From Stakelama marina (GTDB taxonomy: Bacteria; Pseudomonadota; Alphaproteobacteria; Sphingomonadales; Sphingomonadaceae): a stretch of 64,000 nucleotides of DNA. The DNA lies in assembly GCF_018122655.1 (NCBI RefSeq), contig NZ_JAGRQC010000004.1, positions 186,001 to 250,000 on the forward strand. The letters are read 5' to 3'. Below, in pieces: positions 42,836-50,632 of the stretch. The notes beneath the pieces are model-generated. The model did no database searches, had not been told where the DNA came from, and was given only the letters and a program-made list of their open reading frames with translations. The position numbers and the translations under genes are program-made. Position 1 is the first letter of the stretch, and every line of letters starts with the position of its first letter.

Positions 42836-43173
42836 AGCGCGCTCGCCGCAAGGGTCGCCGGATAACCGGCGTCGGTCGACGCCGCTGCGATGGCAGTGGT
42901 GGTCGTTTGTGCAGGGTCAAACCGGGCGATGGCGGTTTTCGCCTCGTAATCGATCGTGACGTCTTCCACGCCCGCAACGCCCTCCATTGCGCGCCGCACT
43001 GTGATCGGGCAGGTCGCGCAGGTCATATTCTCGACCGCAAAGCTCGCCGTTTGCAGAATGGCCGGATTTTGTTGAACCCGTTCGTCGGAGTTTTGCGGCA
43101 ACAGGGTCGCTGCTCCGATTCCCGCTCCGGCCAGCCCCAATACCGCAACTGCGGCGATCATCGTCTTCTTCAT
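42832..43173 (-). CDS. merP: MerP-like periplasmic mercury-binding protein
   Basis: This 113-residue secreted protein has a signal peptide (TMIAAVAVLGLAGAGIGAA) followed by a heavy-metal-associated domain with the metal-binding motif MTCATCP. MerP scavenges Hg(II) in the periplasm and passes it to MerT. ATG at 43,173 was chosen because the signal peptide begins there. The start is 12 bases after merT and its stop overlaps the GDCC-type gene. Confidence 0.88.
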   Translation of the reverse strand: MKKTMIAAVAVLGLAGAGIGAATLLPQNSDERVQQNPAILQTASFAVENMTCATCPITVRRAMEGVAGVEDVTIDYEAKTAIARFDPAQTTTTAIAAASTDAGYPATLAASAL

Positions 43174-43184
43174 CTTTCGAACTC

Positions 43185-43547
43185 CTAATAGAATAGCGGC
43201 GCCCACCACTCGACCGTGGACGAGGCAGCGACCAATACGGTCGCCAGCCACAGGGAGCTTTTGACGAGCAGGTTTGCTCCGGGCCGCGCGCAATATGTTC
43301 CGTCTTCGCAAGGTTCAGTTTGCCGAAAATAGACGTGCCGGGATCCAAGGGCCAAAAAGACAACCGCAATGGCGATAAATACCCATTTGTACGGTTCGAG
43401 CGCAGTGAGATTGCCGATCCACGCGCCGCTGATGCCAAGGCTCAGCAATAACAGCGGGGCAATACAGCAGGACGAGGCGAGTATCGCGCCGAGCGTCCCG
43501 CCGCTCGCCCATAAGCGCTGCGCGTTCTTATGCATTTGATCGACCAT
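43185..43547 (-). CDS. merT: MerT mercury transport protein
   Basis: This protein of about 120 residues has three transmembrane helices. The vicinal cysteine pair is in the first (ASSCCIAPLLLLSLG), and a second pair is in a loop (CEDGTYC). MerT moves Hg(II) from MerP into the cytoplasm. The start is uncertain. The ATG at 43,547 lies only about seven bases from the predicted -10 element, so translation may be leaderless, or begin at the internal ATG at 43,535. Confidence 0.88.
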   Translation of the reverse strand: MVDQMHKNAQRLWASGGTLGAILASSCCIAPLLLLSLGISGAWIGNLTALEPYKWVFIAIAVVFLALGSRHVYFRQTEPCEDGTYCARPGANLLVKSSLWLATVLVAASSTVEWWAPLFY

Positions 43548-43554
43548 GGAAACC

Positions 43555-43585
43555 AATGTACTCCCTGTAGTAACTACAGGTTCAA
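43555..43585 (-). promoter_or_regulatory. MerR-type promoter/operator of merTP
   Basis: On the minus strand a -35 element TTGAAC (43,585-43,580) and a -10 element TACATT (43,560-43,555) are separated by 19 bp, the over-long spacing required by MerR-family activators. Within the spacer sits a perfect 7-bp dyad (CCTGTAG-TAA-CTACAGG, 43,564-43,580). It lies between the divergent merT and merR genes, as in classical mer operons. Confidence 0.85.
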
Positions 43586-43606
43586 GCACTAGTTGGCATA
43601 TGGCTC

Positions 43607-44032
43607 ATGACAGCATCGCAAGTGATCAAACGGGGAGAACTGGCCAGACGGTCGGGCTGCAACCTTGAGACAATCCGCTACTACGAGAACATCGGTCTGC
43701 TTCAGCCTCCCGAGCGTACGGCAAGCGGGCACAGGCTCTATGCACCCGGCGACCAGGCGCGGCTCGGCTTTATCTTGCGCGGCCGCGATCTGGGTTTTTC
43801 GATTGAGGAGCTCAAAAGCCTGCTCAGCCTCGTTGATTCGCACCATTACAGCTGCGGCGAGGTTCAGGATCTGACCAATAACCATCTGGCTAGCGTTCGA
43901 GCCAAGATTGACGATTTAACCAGGTTGGAGCGCACGCTAGCCGATGTATCGGCCCGCTGCGAAGGCGGGGATGTTCCGGAATGCCCCATCATAGATACGC
44001 TCTTTGGTCGTGGTCCTGTCGCCCGATCGTGA
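43607..44032 (+). CDS. merR: MerR mercury-responsive regulator
   Basis: The 141-residue protein has the MerR helix-turn-helix (RGELARRSGCNLETIRYYENIG), a dimerisation helix and the three cysteines that bind Hg(II): one in YSCGEV, two in ARCEGG and PECPII. These match the C82, C117 and C126 pattern of Tn-encoded MerR. It represses and, with Hg(II), activates merTP from the shared divergent promoter region. The spacing of the cysteines favours mercury over other metals. Confidence 0.9.
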   Translation: MTASQVIKRGELARRSGCNLETIRYYENIGLLQPPERTASGHRLYAPGDQARLGFILRGRDLGFSIEELKSLLSLVDSHHYSCGEVQDLTNNHLASVRAKIDDLTRLERTLADVSARCEGGDVPECPIIDTLFGRGPVARS

Positions 44033-44167
44033 AGCAATGCCGTCGGAACGGGTGCGTATCTTGAAGCTATTTGGATCGAAGCCGGATGCAACGAGGCGAG
44101 GGAACGAATATGCGCCCTGTCCGTCCCCTCACTACAGAGCCTTGTCATTTAACTTTTGATAGCCTTC

Positions 44168-44572
44168 ATGCCGACCACCATCCTGATTGTCGAAGACGAA
44201 TTCCTCATAGCTGTCGAAATGGAGGCGGTGGTTCACGATCTCGGTCACGAATCCGCAGGCATAGCCGACGACATGCAATCGGCATTGGCAAAGGCTTCAG
44301 AAGCGATCGATGTGGCGCTCGTCGATGTTAATCTGGCCGATGGAGCCACAGGTCCCAGGATCGGCGAGAAGCTTGCCGTGGATTTCGGGATAGAGGTTAT
44401 TTTCGTAACCGCCAATCCCGCACAACTCGGTGAAGGGGTGAGCGGAACGCTGGGTGCGCTGGAAAAACCGGTCGATCTCGGCATTCTCAAGCAGGTTCTC
44501 GACTATGTCATTGCGGTCCGAAAGGGCGAAAAAATCGATCCGCCAGCCCGTCTCAAGCTCTTCTTCAACTAG
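44168..44572 (+). CDS. Stand-alone response regulator receiver protein
   Basis: This protein of about 134 residues consists of one CheY-like receiver domain: ILIVEDEF with the acidic residues, the phospho-acceptor aspartate in VALVDVNLAD, a threonine in IFVTAN and a lysine in LEKPVDL. No output domain follows. It faces the HWE kinase gene tail to tail with an eight-base overlap, so the two probably form a signalling pair. The start was set at ATG 44,168; an ATG at 44,156 adds four residues. Confidence 0.88.
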   Translation: MPTTILIVEDEFLIAVEMEAVVHDLGHESAGIADDMQSALAKASEAIDVALVDVNLADGATGPRIGEKLAVDFGIEVIFVTANPAQLGEGVSGTLGALEKPVDLGILKQVLDYVIAVRKGEKIDPPARLKLFFN

Positions 44573-45644
44573 GCTCCTGCAACCTGCTTTTTCGGACATC
44601 CATGACGAGTTCAACGCCATCGTCATGCCAGGTTCTTTCGTAATTGCCTCCTAGCTGCTGCTTCACGGCCAACTCGATGAGGCGACTTCCGAAACCCGTT
44701 TGAGGCTCACTCGCCTTGTCGATGTGGGCTCCGTGTTCCCTCCACCGGAAGCGGACCATCTCGTCCTCGGTTGAAAGGTCCAGCGAAATCCTTCCCTCGG
44801 GATTGGAAAGCGCTCCGTACTTCATCGCGTTGGTGGCCAGCTCGTGGAACACCAATGCGACCGGCGTGGCGGCGCGGCTTTCGACCGCGATATCGGGGCC
44901 GGAAATCGCAATCCTTCCTTCGGAAAAGGCAGGATAGGTCTCGAAGATCGTCGCAAGCAGCGTGGCGAGGGTCACTTCCCTGCCCTCGGGCTGGGACTTT
45001 TCACTGTGCGGTCGGACGAATTCGTGCGCGCGCCCCAGCGCGGAAATCCGGCCCAGCAAGTCGCGCGACGCTTCGCCGAACGCCTCATTTGCGCGCGCTG
45101 TCAGGCTGATCAAACCGGAAACAATCGCGAAGATGTTCTTGATGCGATGGCTAAGCTCCTGGCTCAAGATTTCGTTTTGGAGGGCGGTGCGCTTCTGCTC
45201 GTCGATATCCGTACAAGTGCCGATCCAGCGCTGGATCTCACCCTGCTCGTTGAGGATCGGCAGCGCACGACCGATCATCCAGCGATAATCACCGCTGTGA
45301 TGCCGCAGGCGATATTCAACCTCGTACGGTTCGCCGGTAGCGAGGCTGTGGTTCCATTTCTTCCATGCATCGGCCTGGTCATCCTCATGGAACATCCCGG
45401 CCCATCCTTCGCCGTCGGTTGACCCGACAGGGACACCCGTAAATTCATACCAGCGCGCATTGTAATAATCGTGGGAGCCGTCGGGAAGAGTCGACCATAC
45501 CATCTGCGGCATGGTGTCGGCGAGCGCATGGAAAGCAGCTCCGGCGGATTGCAGCGCATGCTCTGTAGCCAAGGGCAAGACATCCGGCGCCGAAGGGGAT
45601 TCGCGGCTGCCAAGCTGGAAGTTCGTGATGACTTTTGCATTCAT
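44565..45644 (-). CDS. PAS-HWE family sensor histidine kinase
   Basis: This 359-residue soluble kinase has a PAS domain (about residues 30-150, with NARWYEFTGV and WMIGRALPI) and an HWE/HisKA_2 type kinase module. The module has the phospho-acceptor histidine in ELSHRIKNIFAIV and an ATP-binding domain with VFHELATNAMKYGAL and GFGSRLIELAV. The family includes light, redox and general stress sensors in alphaproteobacteria. There is no LOV cysteine motif visible. Its likely partner is the receiver gene on the opposite strand. Confidence 0.88.
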   Translation of the reverse strand: MNAKVITNFQLGSRESPSAPDVLPLATEHALQSAGAAFHALADTMPQMVWSTLPDGSHDYYNARWYEFTGVPVGSTDGEGWAGMFHEDDQADAWKKWNHSLATGEPYEVEYRLRHHSGDYRWMIGRALPILNEQGEIQRWIGTCTDIDEQKRTALQNEILSQELSHRIKNIFAIVSGLISLTARANEAFGEASRDLLGRISALGRAHEFVRPHSEKSQPEGREVTLATLLATIFETYPAFSEGRIAISGPDIAVESRAATPVALVFHELATNAMKYGALSNPEGRISLDLSTEDEMVRFRWREHGAHIDKASEPQTGFGSRLIELAVKQQLGGNYERTWHDDGVELVMDVRKSRLQEPS

Positions 45645-45689
45645 AGCCAGCTTGTGACCTTCCCGGGATGAACAGAATCGGACCGATAG

Positions 45690-45704
45690 GATACCTGTCG
45701 TATC
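45690..45704. promoter_or_regulatory. Inverted repeat upstream of luxI
   Basis: GATAC-CTGTC-GTATC is a perfect 5-bp inverted repeat with a five-base centre, extended to six of seven bases on each side. It lies 159 bp before luxI and 46 bp before the kinase gene start on the other strand. It could be a regulator site for either gene, including a LuxR site, but the match to known lux boxes is weak. Confidence 0.35.
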
Positions 45705-45862
45705 TTGTTGATTTTCAAACGCTGAAGCTCATCGCACAGGTGGGGCGGTCAGTAAACTCGCCCTGTTGAGCGCCAGAAGGGGCCCTCCCCAGTTCTTGGT
45801 ATGTCGCTGCCTATCCGGATTTGATGAGATGCAAGCAGTCATCAAGTTCACAGGTAATCTTC

Positions 45863-46489
45863 ATGCAGCAAAGCAGCGGTATAAATGGTGCAAGCCTGGT
45901 CGATCCGGCACTTCGCGCCATGTTCGAGGCGCGCAAGCGCGTGTTCGTGGATCTTCTTGGGTGGGACGTTCCGGTGCTCGACGGGACCTTTGAAATCGAC
46001 CAGTTCGATACGCCCTCCGCCGCCTATCTCGTCCTCACCGGTGAAAATTGCGAGCATCGCGCATCGGCCCGGCTCCTGCGTTCCGATGGACCTCATATCT
46101 TGCGCGATCTCTTTCCGCAGCTGTGCACCGGACCTGTTCCGCAGGATGAGGCATTTCGCGAGATTACCCGCTTCTGTATCGATCCCACGTTACCGCGCGC
46201 TGATCGCCGGAGTGTCCGCAACCAGCTCGTCTCCGCACTCGCCGATTTTGCAATATCGGAAGGGATTTCTGGTTATTCGGCGGTCGCCCCGGTGCCCTGG
46301 TTCCGGCAGATCGCCCAGTTCGGCTGGCGCTGCCAGCAGCTGGGACCGTGCGTTCCTATCAATGGCCAGCAGCTTGTCGCTCTTCGCATCGACATCGATC
46401 AGGATACACGCGCGCAACTCGCCAACGCAGGGATCTACTGCCGCAATCCTCAGCCGGAAGCCTATGGTGGTATGGAGCTGGCAGCATGA
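45863..46489 (+). CDS. LuxI-family acyl-homoserine lactone synthase
   Basis: This 208-residue protein retains the conserved LuxI residues: Arg and Phe in EARKRVFVDLLGW with its Trp, Glu and two Asp in FEIDQFDT, Arg in ASARLLRS and the Glu...Arg pair in FREITRFCID. It makes an acyl-homoserine lactone from S-adenosylmethionine and an acyl carrier. ATG at 45,863 with AGG upstream was chosen. The start of the phytanoyl-CoA dioxygenase-like gene overlaps its stop (ATGA). Its signal probably acts through the LuxR at 40,345 and controls ICE transfer. Confidence 0.92.
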   Translation: MQQSSGINGASLVDPALRAMFEARKRVFVDLLGWDVPVLDGTFEIDQFDTPSAAYLVLTGENCEHRASARLLRSDGPHILRDLFPQLCTGPVPQDEAFREITRFCIDPTLPRADRRSVRNQLVSALADFAISEGISGYSAVAPVPWFRQIAQFGWRCQQLGPCVPINGQQLVALRIDIDQDTRAQLANAGIYCRNPQPEAYGGMELAA

Positions 46490-47352
46490 CTGCGCCGAGC
46501 GAGGCGTATTGGCTCGATCAGCTGCAAGAGGATGGCTATTGCATCATTCCGCAGCTTGTCGCCGAGCAACAGATCGCCGCACTCGATGCCGACCTGGAAG
46601 CTGCGTTTGCGCAGGCGCCACTCGGCAAGGGAGACTTCTATGGGCATCGGACCAAACGGTTTGGAAGCCTCCTTCGCCGCTCGCAGGTCGCGGGCGATCT
46701 GGTCCTGCAGCCGCTAGTCCTATCGCTCGCCCGCGCAATTCTCGGCAGCGCCTGCGACCGGATACAGCTCAATGTCGCCCAGGCGATCGCGATCCATCCC
46801 GGAGAGATAGAACAGTTTCCGCATTGCGATCAGGATATGTGGGCAGGCCGCAAGGGCGATCACGAATATCTTCTCAACGTCATCTGGCCGCTGACCGAAT
46901 TTACTCGCCTCAATGGCGCGACACGCATCTACCCCAGGACGCACAGGAAGCCTGTCGACAATCTCGAAAGTCTCGACGATCCCATAGTCGCAGTTTGCAA
47001 GCCCGGCGATGCCATCTGCTTTCTTGGCTCCACCGTCCATGGAGCGGGACGAAACCAGACCGAGGATGTCCGCCGCGGTGTCGTGATCGGCTACAGCCTC
47101 GGCTGGCTCAAACCCTACGAGAATCTCTGGCTGGCCTATCCACCAGCAGTAGCAAAAGAGTTCTCGCCCGAACTCGCCGAACTGGCCGGTTATGTGCAGC
47201 ACCGCCCGAACCTGGGTAATTTCGAAGGGCAATGCCCGTCGGTTCTGCTGCGTGACGAGGTGCCCGAATTCCCGCAGGCAACCGATAGTCTGCGCCCCGA
47301 CCAGAAAGAAGCGGTTCGTGAGTTCGCCGAGACGCGCCGCAGCGGGCGATGA
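46486..47352 (+). CDS. Phytanoyl-CoA dioxygenase-like (PhyH) protein
   Basis: This 288-residue Fe(II)/2-oxoglutarate oxygenase-like protein has the iron-binding HxD motif in FPHCDQDMW and the distal histidine in STVHGAGRNQT, followed by RRGVVIGYSLGW for 2-oxoglutarate. It lies downstream of luxI with a four-base overlap. This pairing of luxI and phyH is, to my knowledge, common in sphingomonads. It may modify the acyl chain of the signal or a competing metabolite; the substrate is unknown. Confidence 0.85.
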   Translation: MTAPSEAYWLDQLQEDGYCIIPQLVAEQQIAALDADLEAAFAQAPLGKGDFYGHRTKRFGSLLRRSQVAGDLVLQPLVLSLARAILGSACDRIQLNVAQAIAIHPGEIEQFPHCDQDMWAGRKGDHEYLLNVIWPLTEFTRLNGATRIYPRTHRKPVDNLESLDDPIVAVCKPGDAICFLGSTVHGAGRNQTEDVRRGVVIGYSLGWLKPYENLWLAYPPAVAKEFSPELAELAGYVQHRPNLGNFEGQCPSVLLRDEVPEFPQATDSLRPDQKEAVREFAETRRSGR

Positions 47353-47954
47353 GTCCCGCTCACGTCCTCGAGCCTACGTACAGGCGGCTTAAAAATGAAT
47401 TGCTGGAAGGGCGCTTCCGGGCCGGTGCGAAGCTCGAGGCGATGCGACTGGCTGACGATTTCGGAGTAAGCATGACGCCGGTAAGAGACAGCCTGAACCA
47501 GCTTGTCGGCGAAGGGCTGGTCGACCTCACGCCCGGCGAAGGATTTCGCGTACCGCTGCTTACCGAACAGGCCTTGCGCGACATCCTGCAAGTCAACGCG
47601 CTGCTTTTGGAGCACACTTCCGACACCGACCGCAAATCACTGGAAATCGACGAAGGATCCAACGTCACTCAGGGTGCTTATGCCGACCGATTGGCGCACG
47701 TCTTCAGAGACATCGCGGCAAACTCAGGCAATCGGTTTCGCGTACATTTGGTCGAACGCCTTAGCGACAGACTCCACCCGATACGTGAACTCGAGCCGGA
47801 GATTTGGCCTGGGGCGTCGCATGCCCTTGAGCAAATTGAGCGAACAGCTCAGCAGGGTTTCGATGGCTCAACCCGGGCGGTACGCGCATATCATCAACAC
47901 ATCGAGGCTCTGGTACCCGCTTTGGTCGGACGTTTGAACCAGCAGACCGCCTAG
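47349..47954 (+). CDS. GntR-family transcriptional regulator
   Basis: The 201-residue protein has a winged helix-turn-helix N terminus (TYRRLKNELLEGRFRAGAKLE and ADDFGVSMTPVRDSLNQLVGEGL) and a C-terminal helical domain of FCD-like length. It is the third gene of the luxI-phyH-gntR operon, overlapping the phyH stop. Its ligand and targets are not evident. It may adjust quorum-sensing output or ICE functions. Confidence 0.85.
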   Translation: MSPAHVLEPTYRRLKNELLEGRFRAGAKLEAMRLADDFGVSMTPVRDSLNQLVGEGLVDLTPGEGFRVPLLTEQALRDILQVNALLLEHTSDTDRKSLEIDEGSNVTQGAYADRLAHVFRDIAANSGNRFRVHLVERLSDRLHPIRELEPEIWPGASHALEQIERTAQQGFDGSTRAVRAYHQHIEALVPALVGRLNQQTA

Positions 47955-47968
47955 CCCTCGCCAATGAG

Positions 47969-49183
47969 TTAGGTGGTCTCTACAGTCCCGGACAGAACCG
48001 TCGCGAGGTGATCATTCCAAGCATCGAGTGCCTGGCGCTTCTCGTCCTTCCAATCGTGGCGCTGGTAGATGCCGGCGACTCCGGCACGAGATCCGCCGAC
48101 GTGGTTGAGAACGGCTTCGGTGACTTCAAACCGAACGCCAAGCCGCTGAAAGTTCGTAGCGAGGGTTCGTCGTAGATCATGAAGGCGCCAGGCGTCGAGC
48201 GGCTCTTCGCGACGTTCCTCGATCAGGCTGTCGAGCTTCACCTTGCCCTTGGCGTATCCCGTAAAGCCCGCCCCACTAGCTGTCGCAAAGACGCGGCCTT
48301 TGCGTGGCCACTTCTCGCCGCGAGCCTCCCGGTCGAGCTCGGCGATTGCAAGATCGTTGAGCGGAATGGAGTTTGGTTCTCCGTTCTTGGTCCGAGATCC
48401 GGGCAGGGTCCACAATCTTTCGCTGCGACTGAGCTCCTGCCATTGCATCCCGGAGACTTCTTCACGGCGCTGTCCGGTCACGATCAGAAGTCTGACAATT
48501 GGACCAAAGCATCGATGACATTCCGGTGCCGCGTCCCAGATATGGCGGAGTTCGCCATCCTTGAGCCAGCGCTCTCGTGGCTTGACCGGAGGCGGCGTTT
48601 CCATGCCCTCCATCGGACTGCGATCGATATCTCCGCGACTCACGGCCCAGCGAAACAGGCGGCGCATAACGGCAAAGACATTTCGCCGGTTTGCCACCTG
48701 CTTTGGCGGCATCTGATCGAGAACCGATACGACGTCGATCTTCGTAATCGCTGGCAGCGCCTTCATTCCGAATGTGGGCTTGAGGTAGAGGCGAATGGAT
48801 CGTTCCACGAGGCGACGCCATCCCTCGCGTTTGCAGGAGCGGGTGAAGAGGTCTGCGTAATTCGAGAAGGCGAGGTCGACAGCTTCCCGTCGGCGCTGCT
48901 TTTCCGCATCAACCGGATCAATGCCCTGCGCAACAATCACCAACAATCGCTCAGCCTCCAAGCGTGCAGTAGTCGGTGTCCAGGGCGATCCATGTGATCC
49001 GATCGTGAAACGACGGGTCTTCGCTTCTCGTCCGCCCATTCGGAACTGGATTATGTAACTGATTGATCCAGCAGCTGTAATCTTGACGCCAAAGCCCTTG
49101 AGATCGGTGTCCCAAAGATAGTTTTCCTTTGGTCCAACCGGGAGCGAATCGACCGTGCGCTTGCTGATTTTTCCTGTTGCCAT
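47969..49183 (-). CDS. int: Tyrosine integrase of the ICE (DUF4102-type)
   Basis: The 404-residue integrase has an N-terminal DUF4102 domain (DSLPVGPKENYLWDTDLKGFG, read as VGPKENYLWDTDLKGFGVK) and a C-terminal tyrosine recombinase domain. Catalytic residues are visible: Arg in VTGQRREEV, His-x-x-Arg in LHDLRRTLA, His in LNHVGGS and the nucleophile Tyr in GIYQRHD. It integrates and excises the element by site-specific recombination. It sits at the right edge next to trmB, reading inward. The att site must lie just beyond its start. Confidence 0.93.
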   Translation of the reverse strand: MATGKISKRTVDSLPVGPKENYLWDTDLKGFGVKITAAGSISYIIQFRMGGREAKTRRFTIGSHGSPWTPTTARLEAERLLVIVAQGIDPVDAEKQRRREAVDLAFSNYADLFTRSCKREGWRRLVERSIRLYLKPTFGMKALPAITKIDVVSVLDQMPPKQVANRRNVFAVMRRLFRWAVSRGDIDRSPMEGMETPPPVKPRERWLKDGELRHIWDAAPECHRCFGPIVRLLIVTGQRREEVSGMQWQELSRSERLWTLPGSRTKNGEPNSIPLNDLAIAELDREARGEKWPRKGRVFATASGAGFTGYAKGKVKLDSLIEERREEPLDAWRLHDLRRTLATNFQRLGVRFEVTEAVLNHVGGSRAGVAGIYQRHDWKDEKRQALDAWNDHLATVLSGTVETT

Positions 49184-49310
49184 GCGATACCTCGTGGCCT
49201 TTTTCTGGCAATCACCGGGTAATCACGCAAGCGGAAAAAGGGGCGAATTGGAGGCAATCCTGGCGTAGATGTTTTTGGCTAAGTCGTTGTTTTTACAACA
49301 TCAGCGTAGT
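49184..49310. other. Putative attachment region at the ICE/chromosome junction
   Basis: The 127 bp between the integrase start and the trmB stop include a short direct repeat (AATCACC and AATCACG at 49,210-49,230) and a TTTTTGGC...TTGTTTTTACAAC stretch. One attachment site of the ICE should be here or in the 3' end of trmB. No tRNA gene is present. The matching repeat would be at the left end of the element, outside the window, so the core sequence cannot be defined. Confidence 0.45.
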
Positions 49311-49991
49311 CTAGCGTCGCCTGAATCGAAAGTACCAGACCTCGTGGCCGTGGCGGCGCGCCTTGCGCTCGTAGCGCGTTTCGGGCCAGTCGGCGGGGCG
49401 CTGCAGAAAGTCGGCTGGCGTGTTCGCCTGCCAGACGAAGTCGCGGCGCTGGTTCATCACCATCATCGACCAGCGGCAATAGGTCGGATCGTCGGTGCCG
49501 AGGCGAAACTCGGCGCCCGGCTTCAGCTTGGCGGCGATCATGTCGAGCGGGCCGTGATTGACCATGCGCCGCTTGGCATGCCGAGCCTTGGGCCAGGGGT
49601 CCGGGTGGAGGAGATACAACCGGTCGAGGCCCGCATCGGGCAGGCGTTCCAGCACCTCCAGCGCGTCGCCCATATGGATGCGGACATTGTCCAGCCGCTC
49701 GTCGCGAACATGGCCGAGCGCACCGACGACGCCGTTCAGAAAGGGTTCGCAGCCGATGAAACCGTGGTCGGGTCGTGCCGCCGCCTGACCGGCGAGATGT
49801 TCGCCTGCGCCGAACCCGATCTCGAACTCCAGCGGACGGTCGTCCCCGAACAGGCGCTCTGCGGTGATCGGTCCGGTGTCGGGAACGCTGAGGCTGGGCA
49901 GCAGCGAATCGACAAGCTCCTGCTGGCCGGCGCGGAGCTTGTGGCCCTGACGGCGGCCATAGAAGCGGCGAATGGTGGCGGGATCGTTCAT
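49311..49991 (-). CDS. trmB: TrmB, tRNA (guanine-N7)-methyltransferase
   Basis: This enzyme makes m7G46 in tRNA from S-adenosylmethionine. The 226-residue protein shows the SAM-binding EIGFGAGEHLAGQA and the catalytic/tRNA-binding LLHPDPWPKARHAKRR, then FRLGTDDPTYC. The start is ATG at 49,991; an earlier ATG (50,009) adds six residues. It is the first chromosomal gene beyond the ICE. Because its 3' end faces the integrase, the stop region may overlap the attachment site, although the reading frame looks intact. Confidence 0.94.
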   Translation of the reverse strand: MNDPATIRRFYGRRQGHKLRAGQQELVDSLLPSLSVPDTGPITAERLFGDDRPLEFEIGFGAGEHLAGQAAARPDHGFIGCEPFLNGVVGALGHVRDERLDNVRIHMGDALEVLERLPDAGLDRLYLLHPDPWPKARHAKRRMVNHGPLDMIAAKLKPGAEFRLGTDDPTYCRWSMMVMNQRRDFVWQANTPADFLQRPADWPETRYERKARRHGHEVWYFRFRRR

Positions 49992-50059
49992 GATGGCGCC
50001 CAAGAGCATAAATTGTCGGCTTTGATAACCCGTTCGCGTCTCAGCCGCGGAGATGGTTT

Positions 50060-50503
50060 TCAGGGTCGCATCGCCACATAAGCGGTGCGCAAACCCGGCC
50101 GGAACCCGAGCTTTTCATAAAAGCGGTGCACGCGGGGGTCTGCGCGGCCGCTTTGCATGAGGACATGGTGGCAATCGAGCTGCCATGCGTGGTCGAACGC
50201 TTTGGCGACCGCCGAACGGCCATGGCCCCGGCCGCGATAGGCGGGGTGGGTCACCACATTTTCCAAAAAACCGTGCGACCGGCCTTCGCGAAGCAGGTTT
50301 GGCGCGGTGATGAGCATGCAACTCGCCACGACCATATTCTCGGCGCTGCTCACGAAAATGAAGACATCGGGATTCGCGAGCGTCGCTTCCCAGATCTGTC
50401 GCGCGCGTTCGACCGGGCGAGCGACGGTGCTCACTTCGGATGCGCCAAACAGATCGAGAATTCCTTCAAGGTCGCGGTCTTCGGCAAGGCGGGCGGCGGT
50501 CAT
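50060..50503 (-). CDS. GNAT-family acetyltransferase
   Basis: This protein of about 147 residues has the GNAT fold signature: an acetyl-CoA-binding segment VVTHPAYRGRGHGRSAVAKA and the C-terminal HRFYEKLGFRPG. The substrate is unknown. ATG at 50,503 was chosen because family-like sequence begins there; open frame extends further upstream. It lies between trmB and metK on the same strand. Confidence 0.83.
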   Translation of the reverse strand: MTAARLAEDRDLEGILDLFGASEVSTVARPVERARQIWEATLANPDVFIFVSSAENMVVASCMLITAPNLLREGRSHGFLENVVTHPAYRGRGHGRSAVAKAFDHAWQLDCHHVLMQSGRADPRVHRFYEKLGFRPGLRTAYVAMRP

Positions 50504-50632
50504 CGCATACTCCAACGGAAGGGCATCGATCGATGTGCGGATACTGGACCTCGCGGGGCAACCGGTAGGCGCCAATGAAAAAGGGCGGCAGCCTTTCGGC
50601 CACCGCCCCGTCAATCTCTACTCGCGCCTGGC

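Larger units (their letters stand above)
1..49310. mobile_element. Integrative and conjugative element, right-hand part
   Basis: The stretch carries a VirD4-type coupling protein, a full Trb mating-pair operon, a DUF6499/DUF2285 activator pair, LuxR and LuxI regulators and, at its right edge, a tyrosine integrase reading inward. These are the hallmarks of proteobacterial ICEs. The right limit must lie between the integrase start (49,183) and the trmB stop (49,311), because chromosomal housekeeping genes begin there. The left limit and the relaxase gene are not in the window. Cargo comprises a defence island, a lasso peptide cluster and a mercury-type operon. The ICE designation is inferred from gene content; the attachment sites were not proven. 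Confidence 0.88.
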
